A program made the translations under genes and the position numbers. Of a stretch of DNA of 64,000 bases, positions 45,301 through 53,565 are shown one piece after another. Every line of letters starts with the position of its first letter. Position 1 is the stretch's first letter. This stretch comes from Rhipicephalus microplus (taxonomy: Eukaryota; Arthropoda; Arachnida; Ixodida; Ixodidae), in assembly GCF_043290135.1 (NCBI RefSeq), contig NC_134710.1, forward strand, positions 461,753,376 to 461,817,375. The letters are read 5' to 3'. The notes under the pieces were generated by a model. It had not been told where the DNA came from, ran no database searches, and saw nothing but the letters and a program-made list of their open reading frames with translations.

Positions 45301-48300
45301 CGAAATCATTCAAGTTACTAAAGGTTTCGACAACTCCGACACATAGATCAAAGAGGCAGAGCCTACACGGGCAACAAGTTCGGTGTTGACGCGAGCATGA
45401 CATCGTCATAGGTGTACAGTGACAGCATGACATCAGCTGATATTGAGGCAAACATAATCGGGGCAAGTGGAACTCCGTGCAAACGAAAATAAGAGAGTCC
45501 TTTTAGCACTTAATTTTTACAAATGCAGTAGCGTCGGTCACATAAAATTTTTTCTTTTCGCTTTTTTTTATTACAAAGGGCTCTTTTCGGGGCAACCTAA
45601 ATGATGTACTTGCTGAATTGCAACGAGAATCCTGTACTCCTGCTGTGACCTTTTCCGCCAGTAAAAAATACCTATTCAAAAAGTGTAATTTTACTTGCAT
45701 TCGTTTTTCCAGACTGCCTGATTTTCCGGACCTTTCGCAATCCCTTGAGTGTCCGCGAAATCGGATGTCGACTGTACAACATTAATCCAAAGGGCTATTT
45801 CAGGTACTACATCCTTATTGTGGAGGAAAAAGCATCGAAATAACATGAAGATGCCAAAGTAAATGTGTTAGGGTACACATAACCACAGCACTCACTGACT
45901 GCGTGAAAATTAAAAAAAAATCTAAAAGGCAGCATGGAATAAATATAACTTACTGAGTTCGTTTTGCAGCATGTCTTGCAGCTTGTCATTTCTTTTCTCG
46001 AGTACTTCTATTCTTTCCTCTAGTCTTTTGTTTTTTTTCTTGAGCTGCCTCGTAATGTTCCTCTCTTTTTCGAGCCGACTCAGTTCGACAAGCTCTTCTT
46101 CGGAACTCGCACTGCTTCGGCGCCTCTTTGTTCTTGGTTGCTGATTTTTTTCTTTTTTCTTTTTTGAATGCTAGCAAATAAACACATCAACCCAAAGCCA
46201 ACATCACTGATTAGAAGCCGAAAACGAGCAAATATGCCAGGAAACATACATGCTCCATTGATACCAACATAATTCAGGTTGTAGCAACTACCTAGCATAT
46301 GAAGTTCAGTAGGGTTGAAAGCTGGGCTAGTTGGTGAGATATCATTTCAACATATGGTATAGTAGCGCAACCTCGACGAGTACCTGAGGACAAGAAAACA
46401 CGCCACTGTTTGTGAGACTAGCGAGTGCAGTGTTTTCTTGTCCTCACTGTCCCCATCAAATTTGCGCTACTACACCATATGTTAAAATGATATGTAGCAT
46501 ATTCCAGCCATGACTAGTGAGCATTCTAACACCCTGTCACACAGCAAATCTAATGTCCTTCGTTTGCAATATCCTTTCTTTGCTGTCACACGGGGAAACT
46601 AATGCCATTTGATGAAAACGACCTTTTCTGTGGAACGAGTTCCTGCAACACAATCGCATTTGATTTCTGACTGAGTAGTCTCAATGTCAGGGACTTCTAG
46701 GGAAATGGCTATAACTTCAGTATATATACATTTTATTATTTATGAAGATCTCGTTCCTTACTAGCTCAACTTATTACTGGTTTGATGACATGATAGCAGG
46801 TGCAAACGTTAAAAAAAACAAATTAAGGGACCCTAAAGCTTTGTTTTTAGGAGTTGAAGGCAACAAGGATATCCTGTTGCTACTACGTGCATCGAACACT
46901 TGGTGCATGAAACCTTTTCGAACTTCTTACGCACCCACTACGTGGCCTTAAGGGAATAGGTACAGTAGCGCATGTGCCTTTGGTAGTGGGTGACCAGTTT
47001 TAAACCTCCAAGGCATTATTATAATGACATGTTATGACGCCCGCTAGAAATGGCAGGTTGTAGCACGCATTATTACTGCAATATTTCATGTTGCATTGTA
47101 AAGCATGTATACAGGATGTGTGTGTTTGTTAAGTATGAAAGGTAATTCCACTGCATTTCCAAGCAGAGGAAGTTCGTTCATTGTATTTCCAAACAGATGC
47201 GCGGCCGTGTGGTAGAACATCCGCTTGCCATGCGAACGAACTGCGTCCCAAGAATTTTTATTGTTTATTTTATTTGCATCATTCTCAGTTTTTCAGTAGC
47301 GCATAAGATGATTTTTCGTTCACAACCAATGATGCCTACGCCGGAATTTCTGCAAATCGAGCTCTCTAATGCCATAGCATTAAAAAGAAGCTACTCTCCA
47401 TGACAGCAGCTGAACGCAGGGCATGTTTCGTTTGTGCCCTGTTGTCATTATTGCCTGTATTGTGGATATTAATCATGTGGTGACTAAGGTGGTGACTACA
47501 CAAAATCGTTGCTGCCGTCTCATTTCTGCAGCGGGAGAGTAGGTTGTGCACCTTGCTTCAGTTGACTGTACTCATGCCCGGTCATACCATCGGCCAACGG
47601 CATTCGAGTGTGTCGTGCAGCTGTGGCAAGTTTTTATTCAAAACGGCCACTTTTTTATTATAGGTGCACCTTTCCACCCATAAAAATTATTTTTGTGGAT
47701 ACACGCATGTTACATACAAGTTTTATTATATGTTTATTTTTCCCAAAGCCATGGGTCAGGAGGGCTGAGGTCATGGTCATCATTTCAAAATGACATTTGT
47801 TTTTGTCATGGGACAGCACGCAGGTAAAATGAAATTAGGTCCGCCTAATGTAATTTGTTTTGAATGGCATTGAATTTGCCATGTGACAAGGGTATAACAT
47901 CTCTCACATTGCAAAACGTCCCGATAACCACCACAGCCACCACAGTTGCAGTGATATTCGATTTCAAACAGTGCAATTTCCACACACCCCAGACTTGCGC
48001 TAAATTGTCGAGAAAAATTCTTAGCTGCATCACAACATCAATAAACACATAGTTACCATGACTGCAACAAAAACAACTATGCCACACCAACTTTTGCCAC
48101 ATAATAGAATAAAAGCAACAACACTAACACACAATGTCATCTAAAAAGCTGACAAATGCATATCTGTGAAATTTAACATAGGTCACAATGTAAATTGTAA
48201 CCAAAATGCTGGAAGTTGCTGCTCTGTGCCTGCTATTCTCTCTAATGTCACTCTGTGCAAGGCAAAGTTGCCATTTGTGTAACAAGCAGCCATATTATGC

Positions 48301-50812
48301 CTACCTAGCTTAGTGTACACTGATCAGATTTATACACAAGTTTCAAATAAATCAATTACTTTTCCAAAACTAACATTCTGGGTAACTCAATTAGGTTTAC
48401 TTGTCATTGATTACCAGTTATCATTGACTTTTTCATAAATAATCAAGTTATAACCAGTATTCTACAGCACTTTTTGTCCTAATACCCTGTAAAGACAACC
48501 CTCCCCTCTTTGTCAGACAATGGCCACAACAGACTGCACATGCATGCTCCTTTCCTTAAGGCCTTCTTAACTGTTGCGAAAGCAATGGGAGAGTTTCTCA
48601 GTATGTTTTGCCACCTATCGGTTGTAAGAGTGCTGGAACCCTGACTTTGCATCTCTTGTGTCCCGTACACATCAGATGACTGTTGCTCGATATAAAACCG
48701 CGAAATGGGAATTGTCCACTGGGAGGGTGATTATTCAAGAAGCTGTAATTTGATCACCACTTCAAAATTGATGCTCAGTGTACACTAGCTGCATTATCTA
48801 CACATAGTGCCCCGTAAGAAGAGCTGTCCAAGACTTTTGTCCTTTCAAAGAACTTCTGAGCAACTTCCACTGCTATAAAACTGCCAAGCACAGTCACGGG
48901 GGAACATGTCGTCCTTGTTTTGCAGCTTCATGAAATTTAGAAATATGCCATTTTAATACAGTTATAAGTGCTATAAGTACCAAATCTGGCAGCATAGTAT
49001 TAGCACCTATATTTGAAAATGCAGTAGTCACTTCTTGCCCAGGTGCCTGATGCAGGTCACGGACAATTTCAAGAAAACAAAGTTTCATGTATGTTACCTT
49101 TTCAGTTGTCTCTTCTTCACTTTCTATGTCGTAAAACACAGTGTCAGGAACCGACAGCCGTTTCTTGGCCATCTTCTGGATCAGGTCACTGAAGGTGGCT
49201 ACAGAAATTATCAAACGAAATTAAATTTTAGCAGGCCACTAAAGCACCAATGTGGTATGAAGACCACAAATGCATGCAAAGTACAACTACATATCTATTC
49301 TACCACAAAAGCTTGGTTCTGCAGAAAGAAAGCTGTGCTGTACATGCATTCGCTTCTAGATGATGCAAGTCAATGGCTGATGGTAAGAGTTATGCAAGTA
49401 TTTAAACCTTGAGACAAACCACATGTTGCGAGTTATAGCACAATCTCAATTAATTTACCAGGTGATCACATATGAGCTATTGGAACACATCAAAACAATT
49501 AGTCAAAGCTTTTGAACGTAATTGTTGAACGTGTGAGCAACACCATTTCTAGGAATGCTTATTAACTGTCCCGCAGTAGCTTTTTGAAGTTTTATTTTAT
49601 TACCATTGCAATCTATTCCAGAGAAAAAATATCTAATTATATTAAACTCATCAAAATAATTTTGGCATTGCCATTTACTTATAGCTTCTGCATGCAGCAG
49701 TTCAAAGATCTTGTCAATTGAAATGTCTAGGTGCAAAGATTGCATCAAGTTCGAACTAGAACAAGATAATCAGAAAATATGTGTAGCTCAGCTGATCGCA
49801 AGTTGGGCATTCAGTTCAGTTTATTACCTTAAAGGCCCCCCTTTCTAGGAGGGGCATTACATAAGGGGTGGGGTTTTATTTAGGTTAACAATAAGCAGTA
49901 AGATTTGTTTTAGCATTGAAGATGATTAATAATACGATCTTGAAAGGCAGATGATGACATTTATGGCGTTGTTACAAAGTATATACCCGCATTACCGAAC
50001 AGGCCTAACCAGCCTGAACTGCCTATATGCCGACGGACCGCACGCTTTAAATTACTCGACCAGCTGCATATTATAACATTCCACGGACATTCTAATTATC
50101 TTTGCGTCTACCGGGATGACTGTCACTGTGGATAAGTGCACAATTTGTCTTCTGGTTTTCTACATTACAGAATGATCACTTGCTCGCTGTTTTTCCTGCT
50201 GCGCACGTGTTTTGATTAAGCCCAATTGTGGTGCATTTGTGGACTGAAAGACTGCTGAAACATTCCAATGACATTTAGAGTATACATGAAAAACGTTTTG
50301 CCTCTTTGTATAGCAGCCCGCAAGGTCATACCGTATTCCAAATCATAAATTGAGTGCCCGAGACGACCACCACGTGCACACGAAAAGAGCTACGTGGGCT
50401 AATAAGCATGAACAACTTAGCAGTAGTTGCGCAACCACCACCAACGGGTCAAATAAGGCACACTGAAAACACAGAAGCCATTCCGTCCGTCTTCTTTTGA
50501 CTACGCACCGAATAACACACGTGCAAGCAGCGACGTCTGCCACACATTTTTCCTGTATTGTAAAACGGATTCCTAAACGCCACCAAAATTAACACCTCAA
50601 AGAAGACAGAACTCACCACCAAGGAGGATGACGTCTCCTCGATAATACCCTTCGTCGACGTGCCCTGCTTCATTGGTCTTCCAATATATTTCTTTGTGTT
50701 TTTGGCAGTCAGCCACACTCGCCGGCTTGAAGTCCTTAATGAGCTTCACGCTCACTATAGCCCGGTAGCCATCGTCGTAAACGACGTAGGCCACCTTCGG
50801 TGCTTCCGGCAT
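27349..50812 (-). CDS. BEN-domain protein gene, 8 coding exons, 388 codons
   Basis: Exons (minus strand): 50812-50617, 49198-49098, 46140-45954, 41935-41835, 40377-40090, 28988-28938, 27701-27476 and 27365-27349. All internal borders are GT/AG, and the phases (1,0,1,0,0,0,1) join into one frame of 1,167 bases ending in TAA. Layout: N-terminal module (MPEAPKVAYVVYDDGYRAI; YYRGDVILLG), basic segment TKRRRSS that could be a nuclear signal, coiled coil, proline-rich exon, then a BEN domain at the C-terminus. BEN domains bind DNA or chromatin proteins and usually repress transcription; nuclear action is inferred. No stop or frameshift is seen, so the gene looks intact. The 11-kb fifth intron is largely mobile DNA. 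The exon chain is my own assembly without transcript support. Confidence 0.78.
27476..27701 (-). CDS. BEN gene exon 7 (BEN domain)
   Basis: Acceptor CGCGCAG, then IHLGNGIFLEQEKWAWLL, RDSLFCKEATKLLWGV and RRALTPKKLEAVG, the three helical landmarks of a BEN domain (LG-x-G start, D-S-x-F-x-KE helix, LTP-x-KL helix). A phase-1 donor GTAAGT leads to exon 8 (27365-27349), which adds NAFSK and TAA. A possible poly(A) signal (AATAAA on the minus strand) lies at 27264-27259, about 85 bases after the stop. Confidence 0.8.
28774..28889. repeat. Hairpin element H1 (inverted arms of about 40 bp)
   Basis: Arm 28774-28818 pairs with 28851-28889 with few mismatches (shared core GAATAAGGGCA) around a 32-base loop. 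It lies just 49 bases inside intron 6 of the BEN gene. It resembles H2 and H3 in architecture but not in sequence. Confidence 0.7.
29370..29600 (+). pseudogene. LINE (CR1/jockey-like) RT thumb fragment
   Basis: The frame has FLGQKLEPNMKLTHHI, AKQKTAFGVQALIK and SNYLALLHG, which match the thumb of LINE reverse transcriptases (FLG-x-x-L-x-P, HI, K-x3-G-x2-AL, NY). Degraded sequence from the same element may continue to about 29920. It is embedded in intron 5 of the BEN gene. Confidence 0.5.
29610..29682. repeat. Short tandem repeat with GGAGAACATTCAG unit
   Basis: Imperfect repeats of GAACATTCAGGA and ACATACA words. Low complexity; no function is visible. Confidence 0.6.
30581..30775. repeat. 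Left terminal region with hexamer array
   Basis: A 17-bp TIR is followed by alternating GCACCC, ACACCC, GGGTGT and GGGTGC words, several arranged as small palindromes. Such arrays are typical of transposase-binding sites near DNA transposon ends; this role is inferred. Confidence 0.75.
30815..31010 (-). mobile_element. tRNA-derived SINE, old copy
   Basis: Matches the 42627 SINE along its length: TTACGTCTCAAAAACC, CGATATGATTATGAG and CCGGCATCGAACCC (B-box region). It is heavily diverged. It lies just inside the left end of the 7.6-kb element. Confidence 0.7.
31215..31480. repeat. Degenerate GT/GC-rich microsatellite
   Basis: About 265 bases of interrupted GTGTGTGCG-type repeats ending in a run of G (about 31465-31475). 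Long open frames here in both strands are by-products of the repeat and not genes. Confidence 0.85.
33947..34032 (+). other. Possible internal exon inside the 7.6-kb element
   Basis: A T-rich tract with TTTGCAG acceptor, 86 bases, then a GAG/GTAAGT donor. One frame is open (LFASATPKII, then MSSLFVHEE). The protein is not recognised. A CpG-rich segment with a donor at 32628/32629 lies upstream and another acceptor lies at 34396. Confidence 0.35.
34397..34540 (+). other. Possible terminal exon inside the 7.6-kb element
   Basis: A TTATTACAG acceptor is followed by a 48-codon open frame (ADVLRSLPPGPSLEQAYFLN...NDEEGVTALMS) ending in TGA. The codons look protein-like, but this frame does not match the phase of the preceding candidate exon, which would end after 17 codons. 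Unidentified. Confidence 0.3.
34640..34696. repeat. Perfect 14-bp inverted repeat
   Basis: AAGTTGTTCAGGCA at 34640-34653 and its exact inverse at 34683-34696 flank a 29-base loop. It sits just downstream of the possible exons and could be a stem-loop in an RNA. Confidence 0.6.
35385..36065 (-). pseudogene. Penelope-like element copy 1: C-terminus with GIY-YIG endonuclease
   Basis: Minus-strand coding with LLFSTPCKLSKVHVLT, then YEIPLTRGKVNIGQTGQC (the Y...YIGQT core of Penelope GIY-YIG domains, here NIGQT), NDQARQH, HRKECKCSPRF, and after a stop EILELFIRKA and CISTPSLIFSEKEYSFL. This order is diagnostic for Penelope-like elements. Several stops and frame changes make it inactive; the RT is absent. 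Confidence 0.75.
36220..36740 (+). pseudogene. Penelope-like element copy 2 (GIY-YIG core deleted)
   Basis: Plus-strand coding RLKDAGYPNRIITPVCETLL, MCLTIKKIASRYDISVLFST and PCKLSKVCVL, the segment that precedes GIY-YIG. At about 36515 it jumps to the C-terminal tail (CITTRSLILSERE-like) and the 3' region. It is the inverted partner of copy 1. Confidence 0.7.
37170..37575. repeat. Tandem repeat, about 105-bp unit, about four copies
   Basis: Recurring words GTGATTGTATACATTTGAAA, GTGTACATGAAGGMGTAT and TATATTT-CATT mark about four diverged units. The block lies within the 7.6-kb element between the palindrome and the right terminal array. Confidence 0.75.
37975..38226. repeat. Right terminal region with hexamer array
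   Basis: About 15 RCACCC/GGGTGY hexamers in both orientations, ending with GGGTGT and then the 17-bp TIR. Denser and longer than the left array. Confidence 0.75.
38287..39600. mobile_element. Possible pogo/Tigger-like remnant
   Basis: CAGTCGAGCCCACATATAAC preceded by TA resembles the terminal sequence of pogo/Tigger elements. The sequence after it is less AT-rich than its surroundings and has broken frames, none recognised with confidence. No matching right end was found. Confidence 0.3.
40090..40377 (-). CDS. BEN gene exon 5 (proline-rich)
   Basis: 96 codons between a CATTTTCAG acceptor and a GTGTGT donor, phase 0 at both ends. The correct frame is the Pro/Ser-rich one (ARPLQFMLPSPPSPPPP...SSGSQEPTSQ), since only it joins in frame to exon 6 (28988-28938: GLGASDELPLFFQVDNQ) and to the BEN exon. 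The underlying DNA is a GGT/GGC-type trinucleotide repeat, so the length probably varies between individuals. Confidence 0.7.
40535..40800. other. Possible MITE remnant
   Basis: ACAGTGAAATCTCATTAACT resembles a pogo/Tigger-type end. The remainder is AT-rich without coding or a visible partner end. It lies in intron 4 of the BEN gene. Confidence 0.25.
42627..42862 (-). mobile_element. tRNA-derived SINE, best preserved copy (Ruka-like)
   Basis: Read on the minus strand it starts GCCCCGCCGGGGTGGTCTAG, with an A-box (TGGTCTAGTGGCTAAGG) and a B-box (GGGTTGGAATCCC region) of tRNA type. The body contains AGGCGGAAATGTTGTAGGCC, and it ends CCCCACATATCAATCAA. Tick SINEs of the Ruka type have this tRNA head; the family name is from memory and not tested. 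It sits in BEN gene intron 3. Confidence 0.8.
43958..44100. repeat. GATAC/GTATC-rich repeat
   Basis: Many GATAC and GTATC words (GTATTGCGATAC, GTATCTCGATAC, CTATCGCGATAC) arranged around AT-rich spacers. Repeats like this are common in arthropod DNA; no function is visible. Confidence 0.5.
44641..45779 (-). mobile_element. pogo/Tigger-like DNA transposon remnant
   Basis: The right end read inward is TACAGTCGACATCCGATTTC, with CGCGGACACTC following; the left side has the related GTCCGATTTCTCGGAC motif near 44650. A TA at the outer right end fits the TA target of this group. The interior minus-strand frames (for example 45466-45227 and 45208-45020) are not identifiable by eye, so the transposase call rests on the ends. 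Confidence 0.45.
45954..46140 (-). CDS. BEN gene exon 3 (basic patch and coiled coil)
   Basis: Acceptor AAATCAG before QPRTKRRRSSASSEEELVEL. A charged heptad-like stretch follows (RQLKKKNKRLEERIEVLEKR, then NDKLQDML) that should form a dimerising coiled coil. The donor GTAAGT follows in phase 1. The reading frame continues exactly from exon 2 (phase 0). Exon 4 (41935-41835, 101 bases) begins with AA and restores phase 0; it encodes a Cys/His/Ser-rich linker (TLASRSCCGHQCSTSTNHG). Confidence 0.75.
46339..46493. repeat. Hairpin element H2 (nested inverted arms)
   Basis: Outer arms 46339-46370 and 46462-46493 (32 bp, two mismatches) enclose perfect 16-bp inner arms (46386-46401 and 46430-46445, GAGGACAAGAAAACAC). 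As RNA it would form a long interrupted hairpin. Confidence 0.75.
46530..47894. mobile_element. PIF/Harbinger-type non-autonomous element with TAA target duplication
   Basis: Left end CACCCTGTCACACAGCAAAT (46530-46549) and right end ATTTGCCATGTGACAAGGGT (47874-47893) are imperfect inverses. TAA lies directly outside both (46527-46529, 47895-47897). Three-base TWA duplications are characteristic of PIF/Harbinger. No transposase is seen. A tRNA-like stretch at 47199-47260 (GTGGTAGAACATCCGCTTGC) suggests a SINE scrap inside. Confidence 0.6.
47898..49097. other. BEN gene intron 2, nothing recognised
   Basis: AT-rich with no protein motif, inverted repeat or SINE that I can support. Open frames are short and lack splice context. 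Confidence 0.4.
49810..49985 (-). mobile_element. LINE 3' end fragment
   Basis: AAAGGCCCCCCTTTCTAGGA with TTACATAAGGGGTGGGGTT is typical of the 3' UTR of CR1/jockey-type LINEs in tick DNA, seen here in reverse orientation. No coding part is attached. Located in BEN gene intron 1. Confidence 0.45.
50617..50812 (-). CDS. BEN gene exon 1 (start codon and N-terminal module)
   Basis: ATG at 50812-50810, then YVVYDDGYRAIVSVKLIKDF and YYRGDVILLGG, ending in phase 1 at a GTGAGT donor (50616-50611). Exon 2 (49198-49098) continues with TFSDLIQKMAKKRLSVP and ends in an acidic stretch (ESEEETTEK) at a GTAAC donor. This two-exon module resembles the N-terminus of arthropod BEN-domain proteins that carry a single C-terminal BEN domain. 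I chose the start because it is the only ATG followed by this conserved stretch and there is no acceptor just upstream. Confidence 0.75.
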
Positions 50813-51720
50813 AATTAAGTGGGAGCGCAAAATCAACACTCGCCTTCAAAAACAAAAAAGAAAGACTGCAGGGACTACTGCCGTGGCACGTCTCACAGGA
50901 CTCATCCAAAACATCCAGTACTTCAAACGTAGAGTACTGCTCTTGGATTGGCTAAACTGAACAAGCCAACGACCTGACTTGGAAAACGTTTAGTGCTTGT
51001 TGCGCCACCTATTGTGTTGGAAATATACCATAATATATGTATTTTGAAGTAAATGTGCGCGTAAAATAATGCAGTTTTGTCACTAGATGACGCAACATAC
51101 TAGTAAGTTTTTAAAAAGAAAGGATTGTGTTTGAGTTTTGGTGATTTGGACTGTTTTAGAACAATGTAATCACAACTGATTCAACTCGAAAGGACTGCTT
51201 AGTATTTTTAGTTTACTTACCTGTATTGCTTCTTGAGGGTGTTTTTTACTTCTATTTTGAGAAAGGGCTGGTGGGTTTGTGGGGCGAACATGTTATAAGG
51301 TAGCATTATGTTTAAGGAAATGAGTTACGATACCAGCTGGAACATTACAAAACTTGTAGTTTGCTCGGATCCAAAATGCGAACACACGCCACATCTACCG
51401 CTTAACAGGACACTGGAGGAATAAATAAAATGTACTTGATTGCATCTTTTTTTTTCTTGCTTATTTTTCAAGACGTTGGTAGACGTGCGTGTTTTACACA
51501 TCACCCATAATCTTATTTATGAATATACAGGCACGACAAGATAATACCAATCAATTGATGAAGAAACCAGCCTATAAACCACTGCACTGCTTTTATGCGA
51601 TATTCACTGAATGACACGATAAAAAAGAAAAGCGCACGGCTTGCTATAATTATCGAAACGATATGCATTCGCATATTGGAAATGTAATTACGGAATGATA
51701 ACACTCGCAATAACAATATA
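50813..51720. other. Upstream region of the BEN gene
   Basis: Presumed promoter and 5' UTR side of the BEN gene. I see no TATA box or initiator that I can defend and no other gene. Confidence 0.35.
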
Positions 51721-51721
51721 A

Positions 51722-51900
51722 ATGTTGGTGTTTAACGTTCCAAAACGATGACAAATGAGAGATGCGCCTTAGCGGCGACCACATGGAATCCTTAAACGTC
51801 CACCGAAATCTAAGTACAAGGGCCTCAAGCATATTCGCGTCTACTAGAAATCCGGATTCAAACACAGACCTTCGGGATCAGCAGTGGAGCAACGGGAAAG
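51722..51900 (-). mobile_element. tRNA-derived SINE, diverged copy
   Basis: Matches the 42627 copy in order: GTGTTTAACGTTCCAAAACG, CCTTAAACGTCCACCGAAAT, then ATCCGGATTCAAAC (B-box region). Strongly diverged. Confidence 0.65.
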
Positions 51901-51978
51901 AATTGATGCACATGCCACACGGCATGTGAATGTCCACCTTCAGGGTTGTATTAGGCTAATTTACGGATAAGTATTGAG

Positions 51979-52082
51979 TCCATCTTGGTAGGAAGTGCAG
52001 CCACTATTACACAGGACACACAACACAAGCGCTTGTGTTGTGTCTTCTGTGTAATAGTGCCTGCACTTCCTACCAAGATGGA
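51979..52082. repeat. Hairpin element H3 (52-bp arms, no loop)
   Basis: A palindrome centred on CAAGC/GCTTG at 52030/52031 with about three or four mismatches in 52 pairs. The right arm and the 40 bases after it are repeated directly at about 52166-52255, giving a tandem copy with more mutations. Confidence 0.8.
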
Positions 52083-52259
52083 TTCATGCCAACTGGCCCG
52101 ATACAATTGTTTATTGACTTACATTTCTAGTTCGGCGGGCTCTTCATTATTAACGTCTCTTAAGCGCTTGTGTTGTTTGTTCTGTGTAATAGTGACTGCG
52201 CTTTCTACACAGATGGATTCATAAGAACTGGTCCGATACAATTGTTTATTAAGTAATGA

Positions 52260-53565
52260 GCCCGTCTTGAAATATCGGCATATAATTTCGACTCGGACGC
52301 GAAGATCAGAGCCAACATTGCCTTTATAGAAACCACATTCGTCACGACATAATATTTCTATCTCGAGTACTTGCGCGTACAAGTCGTCAAAGCAAAAAAA
52401 ATAATAATAGCACGTTTTATCCCGTGAGTATACTCATGTGAGTAACATGTACATGTACTTCAGATCGGCAAAGGAGGACCAACAGTAATGCTGCAGCGAT
52501 CGATGGTGCCCTGCGGCATAACTAAAATTGAGATATTTGCATGTCGACATTGGCCAGCAATCACGTCTGCATCTTTACATGTTAAATTAATGCAAATATA
52601 TGCATTTGCACTGGGAGCAACTATAAGCGGCAACATTTTCTTACGTCAATCTCCAGCGTGTTCACTATCTCAGGTTATCCGAGGTGTCTACCTGTACCTA
52701 GGACCCAGGATGCAGCCACAGATTTCTTTCGGGGTGGGGGCAGGAGTTTGAACCCCCCCCCCCCCCTAGCTTCTGCAGTGACCTGCATGGTAGTAATGCT
52801 GGTGTGACCTGGGGTGGCTCGAGCGCGTGGAAAGTGGATATGTGGGCTTGAAGCATTGCGCTCAGAGAACTGCAAACATGGAGAAAAGACGAATATACAG
52901 GATCGGTAGTGTTTAGTGATTTTACTTAGTCCTTTTTCCGGCTCTTTTAGTTGATTCAGCGGATAAACTTTGGGGTCAGGTTTCCGGGAAGTGCTGTTGA
53001 GACATGACATATTTCGACAATCGACCGCTGCCGGTGGAAAATTCTCGTTTCGGAGCTGGCTCTTTATACAGAGGCATTCAATGATGGGCTTATGAAGGAA
53101 AGTACTTTTAGGTAGCCATATCAGTGGGCAATAATAACAGTTATGAGCAGACCATTATTTTATGAAACTCTAACCATGGACAGACAATCTCTCGGTCCCG
53201 TCCTTTGTTAAAAAAAGTCTGTGCAGTGATAAACTTGCAGATAACAAAAATGGTGCATTCCTTGAAGCGACTACTTTTATGACCACCTGTTACGTGCTCT
53301 ACATAGCAAAAGTACACGTCAATTGCAAGAATCTAAACACCACTATCTACCACAGCGCCAACTTTTATTTAGTGGGTTGCTGATTGTCACATGTTTTGCT
53401 TTTACATTGTCTGCATTCCGCCACTATGTTTATTTTTCATACGTTTACATTCCAGGCACTATACCGACTATATTGCTACTGCGGTTAATGCTGTCATTCA
53501 TCCGTCGTCATCCGTATCGTTACCTCCACCATCGTATCGTGGTCTTCAGTTGTGCTTTGCTTAGC
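52260..53565. other. Interval between BEN promoter side and transposase-like gene
   Basis: No identified gene. It contains a C14 run near 52752-52767 and AT-rich sequence. The first exon or promoter of the following transposase-like gene may lie here. Confidence 0.3.

Noticed and set aside
47199..47260. tRNA-Gly-like sequence
   Set aside because: It has an A-box-like part and a GCC in the anticodon position but no pairing acceptor stem or intact B-box; at most a SINE scrap.
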